Shown here piece by piece: positions 1 through 8,109 of a DNA stretch of 64,000 nt; position 1 is the first letter of the stretch; every line of letters starts with the position of its first letter. This stretch comes from Pseudomonas syringae (lineage in GTDB: Bacteria; Pseudomonadota; Gammaproteobacteria; Pseudomonadales; Pseudomonadaceae): contig NZ_JPQU01000036.1 of the NCBI RefSeq assembly GCF_000737245.1, positions 1 to 64,000 of the forward strand, read 5' to 3'. Made by a program: the position numbers and the translations under genes. The notes beneath the pieces are model-generated. The model saw only the letters and a list, made by a program, of their open reading frames with translations. It ran no database searches and was not told the origin of the DNA.

Positions 1-176
1 ATATAGGCGGCGCGGTTTATCAGGGACACCGCGTAATAGTTCATCGCGGGCAAGCCTCGCTCCAACTGGTTCGGTGATCGCCAGTAGGAGCGCGCTTGCC
101 CGCGATATAGGCGGCGCGGTTTATCAGGGACACCGCGTAATCGTTCATCGCGGGCAAGCACCGCTCCCACAGATTC
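1..176. repeat. Tandem REP/BIME cluster
   Basis: Two near-identical copies of a segment beginning ATATAGGCGGCGCGGTTTAT lie at about 1-55 and 104-158. They are separated by REP cores of the Pseudomonas type (GTAGGAGCGCGCTTGCCCGCGA, and the inverse CGCGGGCAAGCxCCGCTCCCAC). The arrangement is an alternating direct/inverted REP mosaic. The only difference seen between the two copies is one base (TAATAG versus TAATCG). The cluster sits just upstream of the ZapE-like gene and no gene is seen in it. Confidence 0.85.
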
Positions 177-227
177 TGCTGCTCATATATGCTTGCGCCC
201 CTCACCAAACCGAGCGATGCCGTACTG

Positions 228-1343
228 ATGAATTCCGTGTCCCCCTTGCAAGCCTACGAGCGCGCCCTCGACCAGTTGGGCTTCCAGCCGGACGCCGCGC
301 AGTTGCAGGCCGTTCAACAGCTGCAAGCCTGCTGGCAGGCACTGAGCGAGCATCCGCAACGTGTGCAGGGCGTCTATTTGTGGGGGCCGGTAGGGCGGGG
401 CAAAACCTGGTTGATGGACCGTTTTTACGAAAGCCTGAAGGTGCCTGCCCGGCGTCAGCATTTTCATCACTTCATGCGTTGGGTTCACAAGCGCATGTTC
501 GAACTGATCGGCACGTCGAACCCGTTGAAGGTGGTCGCCCAGGAGTTGGGCCGCGACGTGCGGGTCATGTGTTTCGATGAGTTATTCGTCACCGACATCG
601 GCGACGCGGTGATTCTCGGTGGGCTTTTGCAGGCGATGTTCGAAGCGGGGGTAGTGCTGGTCTGCACCTCCAATCAGCCTCCGGAGCAACTCTACAGCCA
701 TGGTCACAACCGTGAGCGATTCCTGCCCGCCATTGCCGCCATCCAGCGGTACATGCAAGTGGTTGCGGTGGACGGGGGTGAAGATCACCGCCTGCATCCG
801 GGACTGCTGCATCAGCGTTATTTCGTTACTCAGGCCGGGCAACCCAACCCGCTGGCCGCGGTGTTTGACCATCTCAAAGGTGAGCAGTCAGTGACCACTG
901 GCGCCGTGGCGGTGGGGCATCGGAGCATCAAAAGTGTGCAGTACAGCGAAACAGTCCTGTGGTGCCGTTACGCGGAGCTGTGCGAGCAACCCTTGGCGGC
1001 GATGGATTTCATCGAACTGTGCGACCGCTTTTCGGTGATCCTGCTCAGCGAAGTCCCGGCGCTCAGCGCTCCTCAGCGTGAAGGGCGGATTGCCCGTGGC
1101 ACCGAAGATGCGGTCGAGCAGGTGGTGGCCGGTGATCGGGAGCTGCCGCAGCTTTCGCCCCATGACGATGGCGTTCGGCGGTTTATCGCTTTGGTGGATG
1201 AATGCTACGACCGTCGTGTGCCTTTATATGTCGAAGCGGCGGTGCCAATGCCTGAGTTGTACACTCAGGGTTACCTGTCGTTTGCGTTCCGCCGCACCTT
1301 AAGCCGATTGCAGGAAATGCAGTTGGAGCGCTTCATTCAGTAA
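228..1343 (+). CDS. zapE: ZapE/AFG1-family P-loop ATPase
   Basis: This is an AAA-type ATPase of the AFG1/ZapE family, whose E. coli member modulates Z-ring stability at the division site. The Walker A motif GPVGRGKT lies near residue 55 and the Walker B motif CFDEL near residue 117 of the 371-residue product. They are followed by the family motifs TSNQPPE and RFLPAI. The length fits ZapE. An upstream in-frame ATG at 189 would add 13 residues; the ATG at 228 starts the part that looks like the conserved MNSVSPLQAYERAL N-terminus, but neither site has a good Shine-Dalgarno. It appears monocistronic, preceded by REP repeats. Pseudomonas often has more than one AFG1-like gene, so the symbol names a family rather than a proven orthologue. 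Confidence 0.85.
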   Translation: MNSVSPLQAYERALDQLGFQPDAAQLQAVQQLQACWQALSEHPQRVQGVYLWGPVGRGKTWLMDRFYESLKVPARRQHFHHFMRWVHKRMFELIGTSNPLKVVAQELGRDVRVMCFDELFVTDIGDAVILGGLLQAMFEAGVVLVCTSNQPPEQLYSHGHNRERFLPAIAAIQRYMQVVAVDGGEDHRLHPGLLHQRYFVTQAGQPNPLAAVFDHLKGEQSVTTGAVAVGHRSIKSVQYSETVLWCRYAELCEQPLAAMDFIELCDRFSVILLSEVPALSAPQREGRIARGTEDAVEQVVAGDRELPQLSPHDDGVRRFIALVDECYDRRVPLYVEAAVPMPELYTQGYLSFAFRRTLSRLQEMQLERFIQ

Positions 1344-1355
1344 GCGGGGCATTCA

Positions 1356-2231
1356 TCAGGTGCGACGTTGCACCAGCACGTGTTTGCAGCCTTCGAAAAC
1401 CAGCACTACCACCGCCAGCCAGATCGGCAGATATGTCGCCCATTCATCCCGGGCGATGCTCTCTCCCAGCAGCAGTGCCACGCCCACCAGCAGTATCGGC
1501 TCAACGTAGCTCAGCAGTCCGAACAGGCTGAACGGTAATAGGCGGCTGGCGAGGATGTAGCTGACCAACGCCGACGCACTGATCAGGCCCAGCACTGGAA
1601 TCAGCAGGTATAACAGCGGAAATTGCTCGACCACCGCTGCGTTGCCGTTGACGATGAACCAGACGCTGATGGGTAGCATGAAGGTCATGTCGAACCACAG
1701 GCCGCCGAGGTTATCGATCGCCAGTTTGCGCCGCGCCACGAAATACAGCGGGTAGCCAATTGCGACCACCAGAGTTTCCCAGGCGAAGCTGCCCACCCGC
1801 AGCAATTCGTTGAACACGCCGACCATGGCGCAGAACGCCGCAATTTTTTGCAGTCGGGACAGACGCTCGCCGTAGACGATGCGCCCGGTAATGACCATGG
1901 TCAGCGGCAACAGAAAGTACCCCATGGACACCTCAAGGCTTCGGCCATGCAGCGGCGCCCACATGAACATCAGCAGCTGCACACCCAACAACAGCGAACA
2001 CAGGGCAATGCCAAGGATCAAGGCTGGACTGTGGCGGATTCTGGTGGCGATTTTTCTGACCAGATGCCAGTCGCCGCTGAGCCACAGAAATACCGTCACA
2101 CAAGGCACCGTGAGCAGCATGCGCCAGCCGAAAATCTCTTCACCGCTCAGGGGTTTGAGGAGCGAGGTATAGAAATACATCACTCCGAACAGCACGGAAG
2201 CCAGCACCGACAACACCACACCTTTATGCAC
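1356..2231 (-). CDS. RarD-like EamA-family transporter
   Basis: This is a very hydrophobic 291-residue protein with about ten predicted membrane segments in two halves, the EamA/DMT layout. The N-terminal KGVVLSVLASVLFGVMYFYT and the EEIFGWRMLLTVPC motif are typical of RarD, the 'chloramphenicol-sensitive' protein family. Its substrate is not established. The gene converges on the zapE-like gene with only 12 bases between them. A REP palindrome lies behind its start in the promoter region of the next gene. Confidence 0.8.
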   Translation of the reverse strand: MHKGVVLSVLASVLFGVMYFYTSLLKPLSGEEIFGWRMLLTVPCVTVFLWLSGDWHLVRKIATRIRHSPALILGIALCSLLLGVQLLMFMWAPLHGRSLEVSMGYFLLPLTMVITGRIVYGERLSRLQKIAAFCAMVGVFNELLRVGSFAWETLVVAIGYPLYFVARRKLAIDNLGGLWFDMTFMLPISVWFIVNGNAAVVEQFPLLYLLIPVLGLISASALVSYILASRLLPFSLFGLLSYVEPILLVGVALLLGESIARDEWATYLPIWLAVVVLVFEGCKHVLVQRRT

Positions 2232-2577
2232 AGCAGCCTCTGTCAGTCGTGGGCGATTATGGGGCGGCCCGGATCAGAATGGTGCGTAGTCTAGCTCGTT
2301 CCTGTCGATTAACGCGATCCACACGGATGTGACCCCCATTGTTGGCACGATGTCGTGGGACCGGCTTTAGCCGGGAAGAGGCCGTCTCGGTCACTGTTAA
2401 TCGGTCGTCAAAACACCGCTTTCCCGGCTAAAGCCGGTCCCACGTCGCACTTCAGCTACGGGGTGCCTCGTCACTCCAATAAACGACGGCCATTCAACGT
2501 CATTTTGGTTCCCCGCCCGACTTTGCTAGTCTGCCCGGCTACCGGATCTTCTGATCCGTTGTATCCAAGGAGCCTGC
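2232..2577. other. Intergenic region with divergent promoters
   Basis: This stretch separates the RarD-like gene (minus) from the MFS gene (plus). It contains one REP-like hairpin, listed separately. A plus-strand Shine-Dalgarno, AAGGAG, lies at 2567-2572 in front of the MFS start. No other gene is seen. Confidence 0.6.
2355..2443. repeat. REP-like palindrome, GGACCGGCTTTAGCCGGGA class
   Basis: An imperfect inverted repeat has arms GTGGGACCGGCTTTAGCCGG (left) and its complement at 2422-2443. About 45 bases separate the arms. The sequence class differs from the GGAGCGxGCTTGC REPs found elsewhere in the window. Confidence 0.85.
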
Positions 2578-3729
2578 ATGACATCCATCAGCACCTCGGC
2601 ATCGGTTGTGCCGAGCCGACTGGAGCAGTTTTCCACCCGGGTGGCCTTCTTCATTGCCGGCTTCAGCCTCGCCGCATGGGCGCCTCTGGTGCCTTATGCC
2701 AAGGCTCGGGTGGGCCTGGACGAGGGAACGCTGGGACTTTTGCTGCTTTGCCTGGGTGTCGGTTCGATCATCGCCATGCCCCTGGCGGGTGCGCTGGCAG
2801 CGCGTGTAGGGTGTCGGCGGGTGATATTGCTGTCCTCAGCAATCATTTGTCTGTGTTTGCCTTTGCTGGCCACGGTCTACAGCTTGCCGTTGCTGGTTGC
2901 CGTGCTGTTTATCTTCGGCGCGAGCATGGGCGCTCTGGACTGTGCGGTGAATGTGCAGGCGATCATCGTCGAGCGGGCCAGCGGCAAAACCATGATGTCC
3001 GGCTTTCACGGTCTGTTCAGCCTCGGCGGTATCGTTGGCGCTGCGGGAGTTGCGGGTTTATTGAGCCTCGGGGCGTCGCCGCTGATGGCGATGTTCGTGG
3101 TGGTAGCAATTGTCCTTTTTGCGCTGCTCAAGGCCGCTCCGCACTTTCTGACCTACGCCAGTGAAACAGACGGGCCGGCCTTTGCCGTGCCTCGGGGCGT
3201 GGTGCTGTTTCTGGGCTTGCTGTGCTTTACGGTTTTTCTGTCTGAAGGGGCGATGCTGGACTGGAGCGCGGTGTTCCTCAGCGAGCTGCGCGGCGTTGAA
3301 ACTTCTTATGCCGGGCTGGGTTACGCAGTGTTCGCCTTTACCATGACGCTGGGCCGCTTGTTCGGCGACCCAGTGGTGCGCCGTGTCGGCCCGCGGCGTG
3401 TGGTTATTCTCGGCGGCCTGTGCGCGGCGGCCGGGCTGGCGCTGGCAACGCTCCTGCCAACCTGGCAAGCCGCACTGCTGGGTTACGCGCTGGTGGGCGC
3501 GGGCTGCTCGAATATCGTGCCGGTCTGCTACAGCGCTTTGGGCCGGCAGAAGAGCATGCCGGAAAACGTGGCGGTCCCTGCCTTGACCACTTTGGGCTAT
3601 GCCGGGATTCTGATCGGTCCTGCCGCGATTGGCTTTATTGCCCACGCCAGCAGCCTGGAACTGGCGTTCATGGTCGTCGCCGTCATGTTGCTGGCCGTTG
3701 CGGCAGCGGGCACCCGGCTCAAGGTCTAG
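2578..3729 (+). CDS. MFS transporter, YbjJ-like
   Basis: This 383-residue protein has twelve predicted membrane segments and belongs to the major facilitator superfamily. The loop RVGCRR, after the second segment, fits the MFS cytoplasmic loop 2-3 motif. A second copy (VRRVGPRRVVIL) in the C-terminal half marks the internal repeat. The length and the DCAVNVQA segment resemble the YbjJ/fucose-permease-like branch. The substrate is unknown. The start has AAGGAG six bases upstream. It ends 4 bases into the convergent phzF-like gene (coordinates overlap at 3726-3729). Confidence 0.8.
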   Translation: MTSISTSASVVPSRLEQFSTRVAFFIAGFSLAAWAPLVPYAKARVGLDEGTLGLLLLCLGVGSIIAMPLAGALAARVGCRRVILLSSAIICLCLPLLATVYSLPLLVAVLFIFGASMGALDCAVNVQAIIVERASGKTMMSGFHGLFSLGGIVGAAGVAGLLSLGASPLMAMFVVVAIVLFALLKAAPHFLTYASETDGPAFAVPRGVVLFLGLLCFTVFLSEGAMLDWSAVFLSELRGVETSYAGLGYAVFAFTMTLGRLFGDPVVRRVGPRRVVILGGLCAAAGLALATLLPTWQAALLGYALVGAGCSNIVPVCYSALGRQKSMPENVAVPALTTLGYAGILIGPAAIGFIAHASSLELAFMVVAVMLLAVAAAGTRLKV

Positions 3730-4589
3730 AGTTTGCGCGCCATGCCTGAGATACGGATCGAGCTGCCTTTTTGCTCCGTGCTGTTTTTTACCGTGCTGTT
3801 TTTTTCCGAGATATGCGCCCGCAACCGCGAACGACTGCCCATGTCCTCGCCTTGCACTATGTCGATGAGCCCGCCATGGGGCCATTCAAGATCCCCCAGG
3901 TAACCAGCGAATGCCGCAGTGGCTGCACCAGTGGCGGGGTCTTCATACACGCCGCCCCAGGCAAACGCATTGCGGGTATGAAACAACTGCAGGTTCTCGA
4001 CATACACAAGCAGTACCGTGACCCAACCTTCCTGGGTCATCAATGCCTGGCCGGCCTGCTGGTCGTAATGCATTTCCTTGAGTTTTTCCCGGGTGTTCAA
4101 TGTCAGCACCAGATGCTGGGCACCGCCGTTGATGACAGCTGGGGGAATCCGCGCATCCAGATCGTTGCGGGTATAGCCGAACAGCTCCAGCGCCTGCTCC
4201 AGCGCCGCCGGGTCCAGCGGGGAACTGTGGGTCGGCGGAGACTGCAACGCCGCAGAAATCAGCTCGCCCTGGGCATGACCTTCAACAGTAATCTGCGCCT
4301 GATTCAGGGTGAGGTTGAACACCCCGTCGCCAAAACGCCCGGCCAATGCGGCACCTAAAGCAATGGTGGCGTGGCCGCAGAAGGGCACTTCGGCCTGTGG
4401 AGAAAAATAACGTACCCGAAAACCACCGTCGATCGGCGCCGCAAACGCCGTCTCGGAAAATCCCACCTCGGCAGCAATACGCTGCATGGTCGGCTCGTTC
4501 GGCAACTGCTCCCCGATCCACACACCCGCCGGATTACCGCCCTGATCGCCGTCGCTGAAGGCGGCCAGCTTGAGAATGTCTGTTGTCAT
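3726..4589 (-). CDS. PhzF-family isomerase-like protein
   Basis: This 287-residue protein belongs to the PhzF/YddE (diaminopimelate-epimerase fold) superfamily. Family marks include GNPAGVW near residue 18, the glutamate of SETAFA near residue 45, FCGHATIALG near residue 68, and DPATGAATAAFAGYL in the C-terminal half. PhzF proteins isomerise small metabolites; the substrate here is unknown. The start at 4589 places MTTDILKLAAF at the N-terminus, as in the family; the longer reading frame to 4652 is not needed. Oddity: the extreme C-terminus carries a short in-frame tandem duplication (NSTVKNSTEQK) encoded by repeated CCGTGCTGTTTTTTA at about 3778-3805. Confidence 0.85.
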   Translation of the reverse strand: MTTDILKLAAFSDGDQGGNPAGVWIGEQLPNEPTMQRIAAEVGFSETAFAAPIDGGFRVRYFSPQAEVPFCGHATIALGAALAGRFGDGVFNLTLNQAQITVEGHAQGELISAALQSPPTHSSPLDPAALEQALELFGYTRNDLDARIPPAVINGGAQHLVLTLNTREKLKEMHYDQQAGQALMTQEGWVTVLLVYVENLQLFHTRNAFAWGGVYEDPATGAATAAFAGYLGDLEWPHGGLIDIVQGEDMGSRSRLRAHISEKNSTVKNSTEQKGSSIRISGMARKL

Positions 4590-4662
4590 TTCGTTCAAAC
4601 CTGAGTTGGAAAACCCCCCCCGATGTTCCTCGATTGCGCAGTGGTACTCCAACCAATAGTCG

Positions 4663-5100
4663 TTATGGGGAGGATCTGCAAATTTGATGGGTTAACCGTT
4701 CCCGCGCTTTGTCATACATCAGGTTAAAAACCAACGTATACGGCAGGAACAGCAGCAACAGGCCGATATCCAGCCAGAACGCTTCAAGCAGGCTGATCGA
4801 CAACCACCAGGCAGCCAGGGGGACGATTACCAGAATCAGGCCGCCTTCAAAGAACAGTGCATGGCCGATCCGCGCGCCGATAGAAAGGTTGAAGCCCCAC
4901 TTGCGGCGCAGGTTGTCGAACATCGCGTTGAAGAGCATGTTCCAGAGCATGGCCACGGTGGAGATCATCACGGTCATGGCGCCCATCTTGGCCAGCGAAT
5001 GGCCCATCAGCCAGGCGAGTAAAGGGGCGAATAGCAGAACGCCGATGATTTCGAAGAGCAGCGCGTGGAAGGCGCGTTCTTTGATGGATTTGGTTGGCAT
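4663..5100 (-). CDS. PACE-family multidrug efflux protein
   Basis: This 145-residue protein has four membrane segments arranged as two tandem bacterial transmembrane pair (BTP) domains. That is the architecture of the PACE family, whose type member AceI exports chlorhexidine. The pattern RAFHALLFEIIGVLLF followed by WNMLFNAMFD in the first half, and RIGHALFFEGGLILV followed by LVFNLMYDKAR in the second, shows the internal repeat. The conserved acidic residue of the first helix (Glu in LLFEIIG) is present. A LysR-type gene is transcribed divergently across a REP-containing spacer, the usual arrangement for PACE genes. Regulation by that LysR is inferred. Confidence 0.88.
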   Translation of the reverse strand: MPTKSIKERAFHALLFEIIGVLLFAPLLAWLMGHSLAKMGAMTVMISTVAMLWNMLFNAMFDNLRRKWGFNLSIGARIGHALFFEGGLILVIVPLAAWWLSISLLEAFWLDIGLLLLFLPYTLVFNLMYDKARERLTHQICRSSP

Positions 5101-5141
5101 GGTGTTGACCTTTTGTGCAGGTTTGCCGGAGCGATGCTGTG

Positions 5142-5242
5142 GTGGGAGCGAGGCTTGCCCGCGATAGGGTCTGAGGTTATGGACCTGCTATCCGCGGTGG
5201 CCTTATCGTCCGGATGCGGCCCAGACCAAGCCTCGCTCCACA
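5142..5242. repeat. REP pair (inverted)
   Basis: GTGGGAGCGAGGCTTGCCCGCGA at the left is matched by an inverted copy ending GCCTCGCTCCACAG on the right. This is the standard Pseudomonas REP core, placed in the spacer between the divergent PACE and LysR genes. Confidence 0.85.
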
Positions 5243-5354
5243 GGTTCGGCGTTGCCGTCGCGTCCCGTATCAATGATGCTGAGGCGTGCATTCTCATCGG
5301 TCATTGCGTTAAAGTGAAAATTGTTTCCATCGGTAAAACCGATACGAGAATCCC

Positions 5355-6239
5355 ATGAGTTATTCACCCGAAGCCCTTGAGGCATTTGCGCAGACGGTTG
5401 CTTCCGGCTCGTTCAGCGCGGCGGCACGACGTTTGGGCAAGAGTCAGTCGACGGTGAGCGAAGCCATTTCCCGTCTGGAAATCGATCTGGGCCTTGAGTT
5501 GTTTGATCGCTCTTCAAAACACCCGGTGCTGACCGAAGCGGGCAGGGCGATGCTGGGGCGGATCGAGGATGTGCTGGCGGCGTCAGATAAATTGCGTCGA
5601 GCCGCTGGCCGCCTGGCTGAGGGGATGGAGCCGCGCCTGACCCTGGTGTTGTCCGATGCCAATCAGTTTGCGGATTTTGAAACCCGTATGGCCGAGCTGG
5701 ATGAACGCTTTCCCGAGCTGGAATTGGAGTGTGTGTTCGCTGAGCACGGCGATGCCATCAGTTTGATTCAATCCGGTCGCGCTTCTCTGGGGCTACTTTC
5801 TGCGCAGGCCAGTTATCCCCCGGAAGTCGGTTTCGCGACAATTGCCGAGCGTGCTGATTTCGGTTTGTTTGTTGCTCACAAGCATCCGCTGGCGCAGTTG
5901 CCCAAGGTGGACTATCAGCATCTGGCGGCCTGGCGTGCGTTGCGTCTGAACACCCTGGTGGACCAGAGCGTACCCACCGATGACTTGCCCATCAGCGGTC
6001 ATCGACCCTGGTCCGCGCCCAATTATTTGCTGTTGATGGACATGGCCGGGTTCGGTTTTGGCTGGGCAGCGTTACCCCGCTGGCTGGTGTCGAACTATGC
6101 CAGTGGCAAGCTCAAGGAGTTGCAGGTGCCGGGCTGGCCGCGCAGCTCCGCCGTGGACGTGATCTGGTCTCGCCAGCGCAGCCTGGGCCCAGCCGGCGCC
6201 TGGCTATTGGAGACCTTCACCGGCCACCGTGGGGAATGA
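5355..6239 (+). CDS. LysR-type transcriptional regulator
   Basis: This 294-residue protein has an N-terminal winged helix-turn-helix (residues about 1-60, FAQTVASGSFSAAARRLGKS) and a periplasmic-binding-type effector domain. It is divergent from the PACE efflux gene, so the likely target is that gene. A weak Shine-Dalgarno precedes the ATG (GATACGAGAATCCC). Confidence 0.85.
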   Translation: MSYSPEALEAFAQTVASGSFSAAARRLGKSQSTVSEAISRLEIDLGLELFDRSSKHPVLTEAGRAMLGRIEDVLAASDKLRRAAGRLAEGMEPRLTLVLSDANQFADFETRMAELDERFPELELECVFAEHGDAISLIQSGRASLGLLSAQASYPPEVGFATIAERADFGLFVAHKHPLAQLPKVDYQHLAAWRALRLNTLVDQSVPTDDLPISGHRPWSAPNYLLLMDMAGFGFGWAALPRWLVSNYASGKLKELQVPGWPRSSAVDVIWSRQRSLGPAGAWLLETFTGHRGE

Positions 6240-6500
6240 CGTACAGCAAGCGCGCAGAAATCTTGAATCTGTTTGGTGGCTTAGCGTTCAGCCGAGCAGG
6301 CATTGCAAAGGACATTTTTTGCGAGCAGGGAAATTTCCTGCGTGGTTTTGTTTCTGAATCCTACAGATTCGCGAGATGATGGGCGCACTGGCAAAACCCT
6401 CACTCCGGGCGTTTGGTGAACCTTATCGTCCTATGGTCGGTCGATAGTGCGTTCAACCAGGTAGACACTGGTCCGCTTTATTCTTTGGAGAACCCCCCCT

Positions 6501-7220
6501 GTGATATCGACTCAACGCATGGCCTGGCTCAAAGCCTGGGGTGCCCATGGTTTTACCGCCACCGGCGTGGTCATTGCATTCATGGCAACTATTGCCTTGT
6601 TCGACGACTCACCCAAGGCCTGTCTGCTTTGGCTGGGGCTGGCGCTCGCGGTGGATGGGGTCGATGGCTCACTGGCGCGAAAATTCAATGTGCAGACGGT
6701 ATTGCCGGGTTTTGATGGCTCGGTGCTGGACCTGGTGATCGACTACCTGACCTACGTGTTCATCCCGGCGCTGTTCATTTACAGCTACGTCGAACTGCCG
6801 CCATACACCCTGCTGTTGAGCACCGCGATCATCCTCATCTCGTCGTTGTTCTGCTTCTGCAACCTTGAGATGAAGAGTAAGGACAATTACTTCCAGGGTT
6901 TCCCGGCTGCCTGGAACGTCGTCGCGCTGTGTCTCTACATCATTCAGCCTTCCCCATGGCTGACGCTGCTGACCATCATTGGTCTGGCCCTGCTGACCCT
7001 GACCCGGATGAAATTCCTCCATCCGTTTCGCGTGCGCCGCTTCATGCCAATCAACATTGCCGTGACCACGGTCTGGCTGATCTGCAGCGCCTTGCTGATC
7101 ATCAACCACCCTGACAATGGCCCGTTCGTGATGGGTTTGTGGCTGGCGATGTCGGCTTATTTTCTGGGGATTTGCCTGTGGCGCACGTCGCTGGAGTATT
7201 GGGGTAAGTGGCGGGCTTGA
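6501..7220 (+). CDS. pcs: Phosphatidylcholine synthase
   Basis: This enzyme condenses CDP-diacylglycerol with choline to give phosphatidylcholine in the inner membrane. The product is 239 residues with about eight membrane segments. The CDP-alcohol phosphotransferase signature is complete: Asp52, Asp55-Gly56, Ala59-Arg60, Gly73, Asp77 and Asp81. Spacing between Arg60 and Gly73 is long, as expected for the Pcs subfamily. The start is a GTG with GGAG ten bases upstream; an internal ATG lies six codons later. Only some Pseudomonas lineages carry Pcs, mainly plant-associated ones. Confidence 0.88.
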   Translation: MISTQRMAWLKAWGAHGFTATGVVIAFMATIALFDDSPKACLLWLGLALAVDGVDGSLARKFNVQTVLPGFDGSVLDLVIDYLTYVFIPALFIYSYVELPPYTLLLSTAIILISSLFCFCNLEMKSKDNYFQGFPAAWNVVALCLYIIQPSPWLTLLTIIGLALLTLTRMKFLHPFRVRRFMPINIAVTTVWLICSALLIINHPDNGPFVMGLWLAMSAYFLGICLWRTSLEYWGKWRA

Positions 7221-7269
7221 GCGAGCCGCAAGGCTTGGCGCTGATCACCTGAATTGGAATGGTATTTTT

Positions 7270-7355
7270 GTGGGAGCGAATTCATTCGCGAAGGGGCCCG
7301 ACCGGATAACCGTCTGCGTCTGTACGGCCCTTTCGCGAATGAATTCGCTCACACA
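7270..7355. repeat. REP-like palindrome, GAATTCATTCGCGAA class
   Basis: GTGGGAGCGAATTCATTCGCGAA is followed about 35 bases later by its inverted complement TTCGCGAATGAATTCGCTCAC. This is a variant REP core in the spacer between pcs and the Rid gene. Confidence 0.85.
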
Positions 7356-7426
7356 GGTTTTTGTTCACCTCGCGGCAACGTTGTGGCAATGAGCTCTGAA
7401 CATCTTTAGCCGTCTGAGGACCACCC

Positions 7427-7822
7427 ATGGCTGACCGCCAGATCATCATCCCCGCCTCAATGTCCAACATCGTCGAACGTGCCGGTTACGTTCCCGCCGT
7501 CAAAGTGGGCAGCACGGTCTACTGTGCAGGGCAGATCGGCCGCACACCGCAGCTCGAAGTGATCCACAATCCTGAGCAGCAGTTCATCGCCTGCTGGGAA
7601 AACCTGCGCATCGTGCTTGCCGAGGCTGGCTGCACCTTTGAAGATGTGGTTGAGATGACCACTTTCCACGTGGAAATGAGTCGGCACATGGACGTCTTCA
7701 GAGCCGTGAAGGACCGTCTGTTTCCACGCGGCACCTGCGCCTGGACGGCGATAGGGGTATCTGAGCTGGCGGTGTCGGGGTTGTTGCTGGAGATCAAGTG
7801 CGTGGCTGTTGTCCCGGATTAA
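7427..7822 (+). CDS. RidA-family protein lacking the catalytic arginine
   Basis: This 131-residue YjgF/YER057c/UK114 (Rid) family protein shows the fold markers GQIGRTP, QFIACWENLRIVLAEAGCTFEDVVEMTTF and FP.GTCAWTAIGVSEL. Archetypal RidA hydrolyses reactive enamines and imines using an Arg in the ARSxxxVxxL motif; here that position is Trp (CAWTAIGVSEL). The protein therefore belongs to a non-archetypal Rid subgroup and may lack imine deaminase activity. ACCACCC precedes the ATG without a strong Shine-Dalgarno. It is a single gene. Confidence 0.82.
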   Translation: MADRQIIIPASMSNIVERAGYVPAVKVGSTVYCAGQIGRTPQLEVIHNPEQQFIACWENLRIVLAEAGCTFEDVVEMTTFHVEMSRHMDVFRAVKDRLFPRGTCAWTAIGVSELAVSGLLLEIKCVAVVPD

Positions 7823-7921
7823 CGCTGTCGATCCAGCACCGCTGATCCAGAAGCATCGAACTCCCGCTTGTGTACTCCCTCAAAACAGGGTCATTCCTTA
7901 AATGATCCTGTGAGGCAAATC

Positions 7922-8098
7922 ATGAGCACATCCCCCGTAGACAGCCAGGCAGCACAATCTCCCGGCCCGCATCCCAGCCCTTCCGAGTCCGATGGCAAGT
8001 CCACTTCCGACAATGATGTTCGGGAGGCGGATATCAACGAAGTCGAGCCTGATGATCCGGACGTGTCTGGTGATGATGCTTCGCAAAAGCTGAGCTGA
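7922..8098 (+). CDS. Small acidic, disordered hypothetical protein
   Basis: This 58-residue protein is rich in Ser, Pro, Asp and Glu, with no predicted helix or membrane segment. The Shine-Dalgarno GAGG at 7912-7915 supports the ATG at 7922. No family is recognised. Confidence 0.6.
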   Translation: MSTSPVDSQAAQSPGPHPSPSESDGKSTSDNDVREADINEVEPDDPDVSGDDASQKLS

Positions 8099-8109
8099 TC
8101 TGCGTCAGC

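Noticed and set aside
1848..2294. 148-codon plus-strand frame inside the RarD-like gene
   Set aside because: A shadow of the real minus-strand gene.
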